Assembly (NCBI RefSeq): GCF_028858725.1
Contig: NC_084762.1
Location: forward strand, 5,961,374-6,025,373
Length of the DNA stretch: 64,000 bases
Direction of reading: 5' to 3'
DNA from: Colius striatus
Lineage: Eukaryota > Chordata > Aves > Coliiformes > Coliidae
The notes beneath the pieces are model-generated. The model did no database searches. It had not been told where the DNA came from and saw only the letters and a program-made list of their open reading frames with translations. The position numbers and the translations under genes are program-made. The stretch's first letter is position 1; each line of letters opens with the position of its first letter. Below are positions 14,901 through 27,800 of this stretch, piece by piece.

Positions 14901-16340
14901 AATGAAAACTTACAGAAGCTGTGATAAAAGTTGCTGAGCATTCCAAACTAATACTTTAATCTTCCTTAAACACAATACCTTAAAAATAAAGATGCTATGA
15001 AATATCAGTCTAGTAAGTCTAAGTGTGCTGGTGCCATCACCAGAGAGCTGCATCCTCTGGGGAATTAGAAGTACTCATCTAAGCTCCCTGCATTATAATC
15101 AGCCAATCTTGTTATGCCTTCCTGCTTCATAATTATAGACCTTATTAACAGAGATTAATTTGATTAAAAAAATAAGCATTACAAATTGCACAGTTTTCAA
15201 AAGAAGAGGGAATAATTCGCTTTTGGATGCCAGCAAGAATGCTTCTTCATGTACCCCAATTGCCAACACCTCCGTTATTGCTAACATCACTAAAATAGAT
15301 GATTTAATGAGAATGGCACTAGTGCAGACCATTTCTGAGAATTTCCAAAGTAGAAAAACATAAGCTAGCTAGAAATAATCAGTCAGATAAAAAAGAATCT
15401 TTTCTACAGAATGCTGACTTCAGTAGAGCTGTAGAGGTTCATATTGCTTGAGTGTCAGGTACAATCAAATAGCCACAACTTTTGGATAAATTGGAGTCTT
15501 TTTCATAAAGTTTTTCTTTCTGAAAATGGCTACTGATAGCAGGCTGCAGCTTTTAGTATTCATTATCTAGTAGTTCACCTACTTCAAACAATTTTCATTT
15601 ATATTGAAAGCTAAAGCTACTGTGGTTCCTTTATTCAGTTTCCCTGTAGTGTTTGTAGCTTCTAACTTGTAGGAAGTTCTGATTTTGACCTTTTTTAAAG
15701 TGCATTAAAGAAACTGAGGGAAAATAGTCACAATTTCCAGACTCTTTATTGAAAGTGTAGAGTAGTTAGACTTCAGATTTAGTCAATCACCACCTACATA
15801 GCCTCAATTCCTTTTAAACTGTTCCATTTCTGTTAAACAGGACAAGCAGGATGTTAATTATGACACGAGGATGCATCAGTGGCTAGAAGATGTGGCCTGT
15901 AAAGTGCCACCACTGCAACAGGACATCAAACAGCCCGTCTGTGGCCAGGAAGGCCACAGCATTTGCCTGTGATCTGTAGTAAGCTGGGAAGTTCAGAAGT
16001 ACGTAAGTTCCTAGGGCATGTACAAGAGTCTATGGGATGGAGAGGAAAACCAGTTGTTTTAAACCTGCTAAGGAAATGAACTGCTAGACTTGGGAATTGA
16101 CTATAACTTGTAGTTGGGTCCCAATTTTAGGACTCATGCACAGAGTCCCAAAGTCTTCATCCACAGAGAAAGGAACTGGGAAGGAACTGGGAAGCCTCTT
16201 ATTGCCAGTTCTGAGTGACAACCTATTGTTACATGGCCATGACATGTATAATATTGAGATTATTCTGATACATCATGACTACAGTTATGATTACTTGTAT
16301 TTTAGTATTAAAAGAAGGAAAAGAATAAGAAACTATATTT
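5974..16340. other. Long intergenic stretch, no gene seen
   Basis: About 10 kb of AT-rich DNA without a credible gene, RNA gene or well-preserved transposon. Apart from a 40-bp duplication near 11.96-12.03 kb, it is low in repeats. The part around 9190-9560 is rich in TAAT, TGCAT and ATTA cores with few simple repeats, which is compatible with an old conserved non-coding element, but I cannot test conservation from one sequence. Confidence 0.5.
11957..12029. repeat. Tandem duplication, about 40 bp x 2
   Basis: Two copies of a module running ctttgtaac ... cagcaggacatc[ga]tat, offset by 40 bases (11957 and 11997). The copies differ at several positions, so the duplication is not recent. Confidence 0.65.
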
Positions 16341-16344
16341 GCTG

Positions 16345-17150
16345 TAAATGCAAAGCTTTGGTAGTGGGGAGAGTTGCAGAGGTGGTCTCTGTGGGAAGGG
16401 CTGAGGGGCTGCCCTGTGCTGGATGCAGCCTTTTCCAGCTGTCTCAGCAACAGATTCATAGCAGGTCAAAGCTGCATCCACCAGCAAAGTTGTTTGGAGT
16501 GCCTCAGTGAAAATATATCTCAGCAGGCAAGCAAAAACAAATTGCTGGAGAGACACAGGAAGAGGGAACAAAAAGAGTGCAAAACAGCAGAGGGGACATC
16601 ATGGTCAGAGAAGTAGAAGGAAAAGGTACTCCATAGAGCTGGAGCATATCTATTCCTGGCAGCCTGTGTAACAGCCCATGTCAGAGAAGATTTTTACTGA
16701 CAGGAACTGCAGCCTGTGGAGAATTCATGCCAGATAGGAGGTAAAAGAGGAGAAGGAAGGAATGTCAAAGAGAAAATCACTGTGTACTGACTGAAACTTG
16801 CTCTCTCCTCATCCTCCTCTGTGTCATTCAGGACAGTCCAGAGGAGTTGGGTGTAAAAGAGTGAAGCTGAGCATGGGAAAAGGGGGAGAAAAGGTGCTGC
16901 AATATTCATCTGTCTTCGTGTCTCACTACCCAAATCTATTTTAATTGGCAATAATTTAATTTTCACCAAGTCGAGTCTGTTTTGCCCACAACAGTAAGTT
17001 GTAAGCAATCCTCCCACCTTTATCTTGACCCATGAGGTTTTTTGTGCTTGTTGTTCTTCCTATTTTCTTCCCCTCCTGCTGAGAAGGAGGAGCAGTGAGT
17101 GAGTGGCTGGATAGGGGTTTGGTCCTTAGCTACAGTTAACCTACCAAAGA
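16345..17150 (+). mobile_element. Degraded endogenous retrovirus LTR, sense orientation
   Basis: The segment follows the layout of a long avian ERV LTR. A GC-richer left part has gagttgcagaggtggtctct and gggctgaggggctgccctgt. The middle has the phrase gacaggaactgcagcctgtg. Near the 3' end are an AATAAT/TTTAAT polyadenylation-like stretch and then ccaagtcgagtctgttttgc followed by a cttatcttgacccatgagg-like motif. Internal deletions and many substitutions show age. No gag, pol or env sequence is attached, so it is probably a solo LTR. I recognise it from memory of the family and cannot name the subfamily; both borders are approximate. Confidence 0.7.
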
Positions 17151-17773
17151 AACACAATTAAACCTCATTAATTCCAGAAATCAACAGGGATCTGTAACTT
17201 CAGCTTCAATCACTTCTGCATGCGCGTCTGAAAAGTTTTCACAATAGTTATTGTATTCAAGATTGCTTTGATGAAAGCTGTCTCCTTTAGGTAAGGCATA
17301 GCACAATTTTCCTGCTATCAACAAGGGGTCCTGCTTCAGTATATCACAGATAACTGCTACAGTTCACAGATGATATTTCTGTTCAAGTGTTGATTTGTGA
17401 ATACTGTTTCTTATATCAAATAACTGGAAGAGCTGATAAATGGAGTGAAATCAACCAAGCTCTGTGCTGTATGAAATGAAGAAATGAAACATTCATTTCT
17501 TAAAAGAAGGTGCCACAAGAAAAAAGCAAATTAAGGAATATTAATATTCAACTCAACTCTTTTTTGTGTTTAGCAAACAAGAGCTGGCTCGAAAATTTAT
17601 TGAAAAACAAGTTTCAAACGATAAATGCCAAACTGACAGCATGTAACTGATGGAAGAATGCATCTATTCACTGAACTTGCTCAGTAGGAATCTTGTTCAC
17701 TAGACTCTGCAGGCTGTTGAATTTCTGCTAGATGGCTCCCCTGCTCCAGGGAAGACGAGGACTTCCCTGTCCT

Positions 17774-17845
17774 AAGCTTTCAAGCTTCTGACTTGCAGGT
17801 CAGAATTTGAAGCTTTTCAAGCTTCAGACTTGCAGGTCAGAGTAC
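17774..17845. repeat. Tandem duplication, 36 bp x 2
   Basis: Two head-to-tail copies (17774-17809 and 17810-17845), each containing aagctttcaagctt-like sequence followed by gacttgcaggtcaga. They differ at only a few positions. Each unit carries HindIII-like palindromes (aagctt) and an inverted caagctt/aagcttg arrangement that could fold into a short hairpin. Confidence 0.8.
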
Positions 17846-18804
17846 AGAGAATTCCTTCTGCTATGTCTGGAATGCAGCACCTTGAAATCACTTAACACAG
17901 ATGCTGTGCAAGGAGAATAACAACACCACCTTATAAACTCAAAGGTATTCTAGATGCAAGCTTGCCTCAGACAGAAATGTGTGCTGCTTTGACATTTTGG
18001 GTCTAAATGGGTCCCGTGTATCACTGGGTCTCACCATACAGCACCTGTGTTTTTAACCTCATGCAATTTCAAAAATCCTTGGAGAGATACAGGTGTTTTA
18101 TAATTTGAGTATTTTGCTTCACTGCATTAGGATTCATCTTTCACTTGCTCTGGATGACATTGTAATATTATTTTAAAACTTTATGCCATTAATTTCTACT
18201 TACATAACCTCACTAACTGACATCAAACATTTGCAAAGGGTTCTCCCTCTAATGACACTACAAAACTAAAAGTCATTCTGTTGCCCTGAGTAATTTCAGT
18301 TAGAACTAATAGTTCTGACAATTGTATTAACTTTGATGGAACTTTCAGATTTACTTTTTGAGATGCAATATGACAGTAACTTTGAACTTTTGATTTCCCA
18401 AGGAAGTGAGATTTAGGCAACTGTACTGCGAGGTCTGCTCTTCCTAAACTTGAGAGTCTACCGAGTGTTTCAGACTTCAGAGATAAATGGTTCTCAAAGA
18501 CAGTGGATGCCTATACATTTAATGAAAATTGATAGCTAGACATGGACCAAAATTAGTGCTACCACCAAGAAAAAGCCAGTTGTAGTTCAGCCAGTTGGCC
18601 AGCCACCATGGATATAATGAACAGGCAATCAGCACACAATTATTTCGGCAACAGCATATGTTGCCACATTCTCAGTCAAACTGGCAAAAGACATGGGAAG
18701 GAGCTGGAAGAAGTAGTTGAGCACTGAGGGTGGGAAGGACTAAGGAATGTGGGAGAAAAAATTGATTTCAAAAACTTCACTAGTTCCACTGTTCACAGAA
18801 CAAC

Positions 18805-19372
18805 TGTGCTGGTTTTGGCTGGGATAATTTCCATCACAGTAGCTAGTATGGTCTGTGGTTTGGATTTGTGTTGGAAACAGTGTTGATAACATGGGGATGG
18901 TTTTGCTACTGCTGAGCAAGTGCTTACACAGCATCAAGGCCTTTTCTGCTCACACTGCCTTGCAAGAGAGTGGGCTGAAGGTGCACAAGAAGTTGATAGG
19001 GGACAGCTGATCCCAGCTGATCCAAGGGATATTCCCAACACTAATGCCATCATGCTCAGCATATAAAGGTGGTGGAATAAGAAACTGGATGTTTGGAGTG
19101 ATGGTGTTTATCTTTCCAAGTCACTGTTATGTGTAATGGATCCCTGCCCTCCTAGGGAGGGCTGAACACTTGCCTGCCCAGGGGAAGTACTGAAGGAACT
19201 CCTTGTTTTGCTTTGCTTGTGTGCGTAGCATTAGCTTTACCTGTTAAACTCTTTATCTCAACACACAACTTTTCTCACTTTTATCCCTCTTATTTTCTCC
19301 CCCATCATACTCCAGGGGGTGGGAGTGAGCAGTGTGTGGAGTTGCACTGCAGTTTGAAGTTAAACTATGACA
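18805..19372 (+). mobile_element. Solo LTR of an avian endogenous retrovirus, sense orientation
   Basis: A 568-bp LTR from tgtgctggttttggctggga (start) to taaactatgaca (end), so with TG...CA termini. Internal landmarks match the family I know: cacagtagctagtatgg, cagtgttgataaca, tgctcagcatataaaggt with a TATA box at 19061-19067, tttggagtgatggtgttt, and ccttgttttgctttgcttgt before the R/U5 region. The flanks acaac (18800-18804) and agaac (19373-19377) differ at one base and may be the 5-bp target-site duplication. No internal viral genes adjoin it, so it is a solo LTR left by recombination. Confidence 0.85.
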
Positions 19373-20507
19373 AGAACTTACTTTGGTGTCTTAAAACTGT
19401 AGATTTTGCCTTGGATAAAGGAATGTATGCATCTCTTATACAGAAGACATGTATGTACTTTAATACAAATGATTCCTGCCTTTTAGTCTATATTTCTTTA
19501 AATGATAGTTGATTCATTATAAGATGCATTTTGCTGGAGAGAAAAAAAAGCCTATGTTTCATTTGTGAATGAAAAGTAAGTTGTTCTGCTTTCTAGTACC
19601 AAGGAAATGTAAAGTGAGAGATGCTAAAGAGGACTTTCAGACAGCAGAATGAACAAAAAGTAGGTGCTGGATTTTTATTCTGGTAATGACAGAGTGGACT
19701 AATGTCATCATCAGTATGTGTATGTAAACTCAATTCATAAGAACGCAATAGGATCACTACATTCTAGTACATAAAGACAGATGACTTTTGATCTCCCCGT
19801 GTCTGTTCTTCAGCCTATATGACAACTTGAAGACATTGAATGGCCTATTTAAAATCAAATCACTTTTGTGAAAACTAAAATTGGCTGGTATAAATCAGAT
19901 AGCTAAGAGTTTCCTCTGCTACTGCATTACATAATCATTACATTAATTTGTACATGCACACATACAAAATGTTGTACATTCAAGTATCCCTTTTTTCTTA
20001 AGTCATATTTAGGCTCTTTATAAGAAAAATGTATGGAATCTCACACTGAAATAAATCTTTGTACTAACATGAATATTTAAGGCTGATAACCTTGACATGA
20101 CCTAATTTCTAGTTATACCAAAATTTCATTAGTAAATGCTGAATATTAAAATCATGTATGTTTCTATGTATTTGAATCTTTGTTTACTGATATTCAGAAG
20201 GCATTTTCAGAACATTCAGTATGAAATGAGTCAATTTGAAATTACTAAGTTACTCTTAGAGACTGACAAAGAACAAAAAACCGTATCACTGTCTGATTAA
20301 AGCAAGATTAAGTATTACAGTAAGAATAAAAGAATCCTCATTTTAGCTGAGTCTTCCAAATAAAACCTCTGCTTTCAAAGACTTGTGTCTTCAATGTACA
20401 GGGTATTTCCAAACATTGTAATATGAGTGAAAAGGAAGTACAAATAAAGACATAAATGGCCATAACCTGAAAACTTAAGGGAGTGTTCCAAGGAAATAAG
20501 ATTACAT

Positions 20508-21127
20508 AGACATCACAGAAGGGTTGAGGGTGGCAGGATGCTCTGGAGGTCATGTGGTCTAACCCTCTGTTCGAGCAGGTCCACTGAGAGTGGGTTGCCC
20601 TGGATCGCGTCTGTGTGTCTTTTGAGTGTCTCCAAGGATGGAGATTCCATCACCTCTCTGGGCAATCTGTGCCAGCAGTGAAAAAGTGTTTCCTGATGTT
20701 CAGAAGGAACCTCCTCTGTATACATACCTTATTCGGTTTGTGCCTGTTGCCTCTGGTCCTGTCACCACTGAAAAGAGGTTTGTCTTCTTTATACCCTTCC
20801 TTCAAGTATTTATATACATTGATAAGACTTCTCATCAATCTTCACTTCTCCAGGCTGAACAGCCCCAGCGCTCTCAGCCTTTCCTCAACAGAAGAGATTT
20901 TCCAGTCCCTTGACCATCTTTGTGGTCCTTCACTGGACTCCCTCCAGCATGTCCATGTCTCTTTGTACTGGGGAGTTGAGGAGTGGGCCCAGTACTCCAG
21001 GTGTGACCTCACCTCCCCTTGACCTGCTGGTCACACTCATCCTATTGCAGCACAGGACATCATCAGCCTCCATCGCTACAAGGGCACATTGCTGACTCAC
21101 AGTCAACTTGGTGTCCACAGGACCCAT
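20508..21127 (-). mobile_element. CR1 LINE fragment with ORF2 C-terminal remnant
   Basis: A 5'-truncated CR1 in antisense orientation, about 620 bp. Read on the minus strand, the 5' part encodes remnants of the reverse-transcriptase C-terminus (SQQCALVA, then VTSRSRG and a QRDMDMLEGVQ-like piece). The 3' part is the untranslated tail (on the + strand: gggcaatctgtgccagcagtg, ggttgccctggatcgcgtct, ggtctaaccctctgttcgag). The frames are disrupted. The terminal octamers at the 20508 end are worn away. Confidence 0.88.
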
Positions 21128-24100
21128 TATGTAAATGATATTAATAAAAGAGATACTCTTCCTGTACAACATATCATTGAAACATACAGGGTGACTTTGC
21201 AACACCAAGACAGATGTGAGTAAAGTCTTTAATATTACTGCCATGTACAGACAGTGCTAATGCAAAAAGCAGTGTTTAAGTCTGTTTATTGCTTACTCGG
21301 TAAAACCGATCTGAATATTTGAAGCAGTTTGAAGCTGCTGGTTGCTGAATATATGTAAGCAAACAAATAAATAAAAACTTGATATTTTATGATGCTAACA
21401 GAGATTCAGAGATGGAAGAGTAAAGTACCCTAAGCTCGACTGTTCAAGACAGACCTTGAATACAAATCTTTAGACTGAAACAAGTTTCTAGTTTAAAACC
21501 TGAGAGCAGTTCATAGTCCCAGCAGCTCCCTATCATACTGTTGGAGTCTAGAATGTATCTAAATAATAAAACCAGGTTGAAACTCTTAGTTTAATCACAC
21601 AACTGTTGAAGGCATGCTGCAAAAATGGCATGGAACTGCCCTCTAAGAACAAATGCATATTTGGCTACTAGACACGGCTATTAGTGCTATGTAAATATAG
21701 ACATAAGATTGGGCGGTTAAAAATTGAATACATGAGTTACTGAAGCCATGCTTGATACATTGTGCTGAAAGAACTTTAATTTCTGAAAGAAGTAAAATTC
21801 CTTGCTGTAAAGGAATGATGGAAACACTCTGTCTAGGTTTATTTTTTTCTCTTTTCCCAGTAGAAAGGATGTTCTTAAAGCATTTGAAAGCCTGGGACTA
21901 TCTTAAAAAAGCATATGTACCAGGAAAGGTTTCTGGTTATGAAAGACATAACTCTTCTGAGAACAGAAGTAATATTTTCAAGCCTTACCAAGTTCCCTTA
22001 CTCTACCATAAATGTTGTTTATCTCTGCTGCTGAGAAAAGGCAAGGTTTCAGATGCATCTCTAAAGGCAATGTATTTTCTCTTTTTCAATTTAATACAGA
22101 CATTTTGCTGAAGGCTCTAAGCGCCTCCCATGCATGTCAAGAGCTTTGGTCTGAAAAACATTAACTTTCCTCTCATTCCTGCAAAGTCCATGCTATGGAG
22201 TCTCCCTACAGAAGCTAGTACTATATCTCACAGCAGTATACTATCAACAAACATGTCCAATCTATTTTTTCCATTTTGTGTACTGACATATACAGATCAG
22301 AATGAGCATAGTGCCTTAAATTTGGTACTGAAGAGCTCTTACTTTCAAATGGGGCAGAATGGACACATCCCACTTTTAATGACCTCAAAAGCCAGTTTCA
22401 TAACTATATAAGCACATTTGGCCTTTCTGTCTCAGTGTTTTTCCTATAAACAATATTTGTCTATGCAATGCATTTTGATATCTAGCAATAACAGTTGCTT
22501 TGCAAATTATAAATATACCTTAAAAAATTACTTATATATATATGAGAGAGAGCAGAGAACATTTTAAATCAAAACCCACTTATGCAACTCTCAGGTCCAT
22601 CCTGAAGCTATGAAATTTGAAATATGGAGCATTTTTGAGAAGGATAAGGTACTTTTACTGTAGACAGTAAACCAACTTTGTGTTGTTGCAACAACTGTAA
22701 CTAGACAGATAAAATAAATCAAACTGACAAAATGCACTGTGATAAGAAAGTTCTGCAACACTGCAAGAACCATTATGACTATTTCATTTCATTCAAACTG
22801 AATTAAGCTCAATAAATAAAACATAACATGATGAATAAAGGAAAGCTCTATCTCCAAGCTACTTACAGCATAAGTGGATTAGATTCTATGCATAATGGAC
22901 TAGTGAAGAGCAAAGCCAAATAAACTGAAGAAAGAAAATTCCATTTCAAACACTGAAACAGTATGAAGTTGCACAGAATTATTAGCCAAATGCTAGGCAG
23001 TCAGCCAGCAGGCTTCAACAAAAATTGCCTTAAGCAAGAGAAGCAAACAAGGGGAGGAGTTAACAGTCAAAAAAAGAGAAGAAAAGGCAATTAGAATTAA
23101 CTCATGGGATGGTATTTGTCACCAGAAAGGTCAGAATGACTTGATGATTAAGATATTGCTAATGCTAAAAAACCCCAAAAAACTAAAAGCTAATTTAATG
23201 TAAGAGGAAGTCAGTAAAATGAGTGGTTTAGTACTAAATACAAATCTAGAAAATTCCTCCCTTAACAGCAAAGGGACAGCCATTTTCTTCTGTTAGTCTA
23301 ATATAATTCCCTTTAGAGTTCACTTGGATAATGAGCGAATAATGTCTGTGTGTATAAAACTAAAACTGTGTCCTAATTGGGTTTGGCTGAGCTAATTCCC
23401 GCTGATCAATAAAACTGACACATAGTATGCTTGTCCTTCAAGTATCTCACTCTGGGCCTCATTCCACTTCCCTCAAACCATACTTCTGACATCCAGGGGA
23501 GCAGAAATTGGTCACATTAATAGAAAATTGAAAGTAATACAGAACTTAAATAGAGCAGTAAGCGCTGGGGAAATGTGTATTTTATTCGACTAAAACCCCC
23601 TTGTGCTTCATGACACATCCCATCCACTTGCAGCAGTTTCCTAATATTTTTGCAATCCCTTCTCTGCTGACAGCATTCCTGTTGCTTCACTTCCACCACC
23701 ACAGAGACCCCAGTAGAGAGCCTCCTAGCACTGACCCAGCACACAGCAGTAGGAGGGGAGTCCCTCCCCAACACCTCCAAAAGACATAAGCTTTTCTAAA
23801 GTTCTCTCCCCTACTCCTGTGTAAGTGTAGCTACAGTCACACCACTATTTTCTGGCACTGCACTAACGAGGGAAACACGGGACTTTTTCCTCAAACAAAC
23901 CAATTACGCTTTCTAGCCTAGGGGCACATCTAATCCTATGATACAATGCCTACTCAAGTAAAATTACACACAACAACAAATGCAGGCACAACGTAACTAC
24001 TAGACACTGCAAATATTATTGTACAGCAGTCATTCATACCTAATACTTTTTTTTTAGCTTCCTTGACAGCAAGGTCAAGATTGGTTACACAAGCTCTGCA

Positions 24101-25054
24101 GTTTACACAATTGTATCTTCTAATTAACAGGCTAAACCTGCCTGATACAGGCACCTGCTGTCTGTAAGACCATGGGATTCTCTTTCCTCCAGCATGGCTT
24201 CTTTTGAAATCAATTGTCCCCTCAGTTACTTCAACAGTAATGACAATGTAAGCATTATCTGAAACAGGGTAACCTAGCACTCTGCTTGAAGGCAGAGACA
24301 TGGGGCTCTTGTCTCTGCTTTTTTCTCTGAAGGTGATCTGCATTGTCCATAAAAATACAAGCAAAATGATGTAACATGGACCTTACCACCTTGCTTAACC
24401 AGGGGACAGGAGTACTGCTGTGACTATAACAAATACCAGGTAGACACTACACATTGAGCCTGATGCCATTCAAACCAGAAGCGGTTCTAAAGATGTTCAC
24501 CTTTCTGAAATGAAATAAGCTGTGAATAGTACTTAATATATTACCAGGAATGTGTTGCTTAAGATCACTTCCAGAGAAATGAACACAAGCCTTTCTCTAT
24601 TTTGTTTTTCTACACACAGCCATGCCCTCTAGTGGAACTGGCTCATTCACCACATATTTTGTCTTTTTCTCAAGATCAGCACACCATTCAGTTGCTGGAG
24701 TTATGAACCTCACTTTCTTTTAGGAAGCTCTTGTATTAACTTTGACAAATTTAAGTATGCACAAGTTTCAAGAGAGTGAAAGAAATCAAATTCTAGTTTT
24801 TGAACTATCCTTCCTACTAGTTGCTATCTTGATAGAAAAAATCCTGGTTTCTGGTCTTTTAGATAATGTCAGCAATAAGGTTAATTCAACTCACTTGGGA
24901 AGAGACAAAATGGGTCAAAGTAGTCTGGAGCCATTGCTGACCTGTTTCAATGATACTTTCTTCGCAAAAGCACATAAGGATAGAAAACTTCAGTAAGAAT
25001 AGAAAAATACAGTTTCAGTCCCAATCTTCTCGCTCTCTACATCTCCCTGAAAAG
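21128..25054. other. Intergenic sequence, no gene seen
   Basis: AT-rich, no recognisable gene. There is a small (TA)n(GA)n microsatellite at about 22532-22552. The longest frames (119 and 136 codons, on opposite strands) show no domain, no low-complexity signature of a real small protein and no splice context, so I treat them as chance. Confidence 0.5.
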
Positions 25055-25336
25055 AGGCAGGAGTAGTAAGGAGTGACAGGACAAGAGGAAATGGTCTCAC
25101 GTTACACCAGGAGTGAATGGAACAAAGATTAGGAAAAACTTCTTCACCGAAAAGGTTATTAATCCCTGGCACAGGCTTCCCTGGGAGGTGGTGGAGTCCC
25201 CATCCCTCAAAAGACTTAAAAACCGTGTAAATGAAGTGCTGAGGGACATGGTTCAGTGGTGGGCTTGGCAGTGGAAGTTTAATGGTAGCAACTTGATGAT
25301 CCTAAAGGTCTTTTCCAACTGAAATGATTCTATCAT
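25055..25336 (+). mobile_element. CR1 3'-end fragment
   Basis: The terminal part of a CR1 copy: gtgacaggacaagaggaaat, the KNFFT-type tract (ggaaaaacttcttcacc), ccctggcacaggcttccctg, ggtggtggagtccccatccc, then gatgatcctaaaggtctttt and aaatgattctatca. It is moderately diverged and non-coding. Confidence 0.85.
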
Positions 25337-27800
25337 TATTACATCACTAAAGCCCTAAGAGTTAGTGCAGGCATGAGCCAAATTAACTCTTATTAGGAAG
25401 CTATAAAGATTAATTTGGAAAAAGGGAGCTCTTAGAAGCTACTGGAAATGGTAATGAGGCCTCAGGATAAGTGAGACTATGACAGACAGTTCTTATGATG
25501 TAACGCTCAAATTTAGTTTCCACTTACGTCATGTGACTCCACTGAAGCTTTGGGCACAGAAATCTTCAATACATACCAACCTTTCTTCTCAGCATGCAGC
25601 GGAATTCCTGCACAAAATGCTGGACACCTTAATTTACACTTTTATTTAGCCTTTGTTAATTAAAAAGACTTTGGTCTGCTTAAGTTGTTACAGAAAGGTA
25701 GCATAATGTGCCTCAAGGGGTTGCTGATCTTTGTCATTAGTATTATCCAGTGGCATGCATTTGTATGCTTTTTGCTTTAAAATATTGTTTGCTACCAGAT
25801 CACTGTTCTTTACAGATGTACAAAGCATGGAAAGCTTACAGCCACTTACAGATTGCTTGAACAAGATTTTACCTGTGCCGGTATTAGAGAAGCAGAATAA
25901 AAAAGAGGAAGTCCTGGCTCAAATTCAGGTCATAATTAGTATCAAATAACCAGCTGTGAACTACTTAATTATTAAATGAGCAGAACAGGTCATTGATATT
26001 AAAAAGTTATTTGTCATTAATTTGATTTCTAGAAAACTAACAATTTCAGGTGGCACTGTGCTCAATTAAACACCTGAAGGAAGCTTAATTTGCTGCCTGA
26101 AAAAATAAATCTACACCTGGTCAAGATTAACAGTTGTCACGCTACATAAATGCTGTTTGCTAAATTAATTGCTATTGTATATGACAATAAGTTAGAAACT
26201 TGTGCAGGGCTCAGAATAAAGCCATGTAATCCAGCTTCAGTGATGGAAAATGCTATAGTTCTGCACTTCCTGGACAAACTGGGAATGTCCGTATCAGACC
26301 AATAAGAAGGTTGGAAAGTGACTACAATGAAAAAAAAAGGGAACTTAGCAACTCAGTTGAGAAACAAAAAAGATCAAGCTAAACATGTGAGCTGATAACT
26401 TCAGGAGCTTGCAGAAACTCCTCCACGTTTCTAAGAACCAGTTAAAACTCTACACAGCATATTTATAATTCACCACATACCTCAAGCACAGCATGTGCTT
26501 TTTAGAAGTCTCTTCCAGTCCTGTATTTCTGGGATTACTGTGACTTAACACTATCTCAACACATTTCTTCTGCCAAATTCTACATAGAGGAAGCAACAAA
26601 ATTGTACAAGGCAGAAGTCTCTGAATAGTTTCTTTTAAACTGTAAAAGAAGCAATGAAGCCTAAAAGTGTGTACTAACAGAGTACAGTCGCCGCTTAAAA
26701 CTGAAAATGTGCAACACAGATGAAATTCGTATGTCTTCACAAAATAAAGGTGAAAATCAAAGGTTAAAACCACCACCTTGTCTTCTGAAAACTTTAATTC
26801 CTTTACTATATATATTACTTAAGGCCACGTTGTACAGATTTTGTCAGTATTTGTAATGCATGTGTGTGAATACCTCAGAATGATGTTGATTCGAGTCCTT
26901 CCTTCCTTAGTCCAGAGAGCCAATTATCCAGGGAAATGGGAAGTCCCTACTTTCAAGTATTGCTAAGCCAAGCAAGAGAAAAATACTGTCTGAACGTCAT
27001 ATGCTCTTTCACAGAACTTCATGTGCAGCCTGCAGGGAAAACAGTCTTTCTTACCTTAAGATGAGGGGAGATACATCAATTTCAATGCTTGGAATGGTCA
27101 TTCCAATTTTTCTTTTCACAGGCATTTAATTTTTAACTTGCATTAAGGCCACAGAGCAATACTCATTTTCAAAAAGGCACATCAGAAACAACCTATAAGA
27201 TCCCACATTCTTCCAAAAGCACACAAAGAGTGAATGGGATTAGTGTCAATTTTCCAGATGACTGAATGTACCTCAAACCACTCCGAACGTACTTCTGCTG
27301 TATTGCCTGACCCACCCCTCAGTCCCTCTCTGTACACATTCTCCTACAAAGTATTTCACAGCTTTTTTTGGAAGCTTTAACTGTAACTGAATAGGTTAAC
27401 AAATAAAGAGTTTTGGCTTTGACATCTCTGCTGCTTTATGTAACAATATTAGTCTCAATTAAATGTAAATTTAAGATTTCCTCTATTTATCTAATTCCTG
27501 AGTCCATGTTCCTCAAATATTAACTGAAAACACACAGGGCAGGAGGCTCTCTTCCTTTTACTGTGATTGTAAATATAACCATTGACTGGCTAATCGTTAT
27601 AAAAATATCTTATTCCACTTAAACCACCCCAAGAATGTCTGAACTAATAATAATTATTATTCAAAAAGATAGTATCTGGAAGTTAAAACTTTTCAGTGTG
27701 TTATTTATTATTTGTAATAACTAATAGTCCCCCTCTCCCTAGTTTTTCGTTATTCTTTTAAAGAATGACTAATATCTCTATAAGCCTGGCAATCTCCAAA
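25337..27800. other. Intergenic sequence with possible enhancer-like stretch
   Basis: No gene seen. Bases 25980-26225 are AT-rich with homeobox-type cores (aattaattgc, cattaatttg) and three E-boxes of the CAGGTG/CACCTG class at 26047-26052, 26071-26076 and 26114-26119, the first facing opposite to the other two. Such spacing is typical of sites read by ZEB/SNAI or TCF-type factors, but the enhancer role is inference only. Confidence 0.35.

Noticed and set aside
16097..16510. 137-codon frame on the plus strand
   Set aside because: It crosses the start of the degraded LTR and has no recognisable domain or splice context; chance frame.
20615..21244. Overlapping frames on both strands up to 135 codons
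   Set aside because: They are readings of an antisense CR1 copy; only the minus-strand frames contain true reverse-transcriptase remnants, and these are broken.
23954..24364. 136-codon frame on the minus strand
   Set aside because: No family resemblance, no flanking exon signals and no similar frame nearby; consistent with chance in 64 kb.
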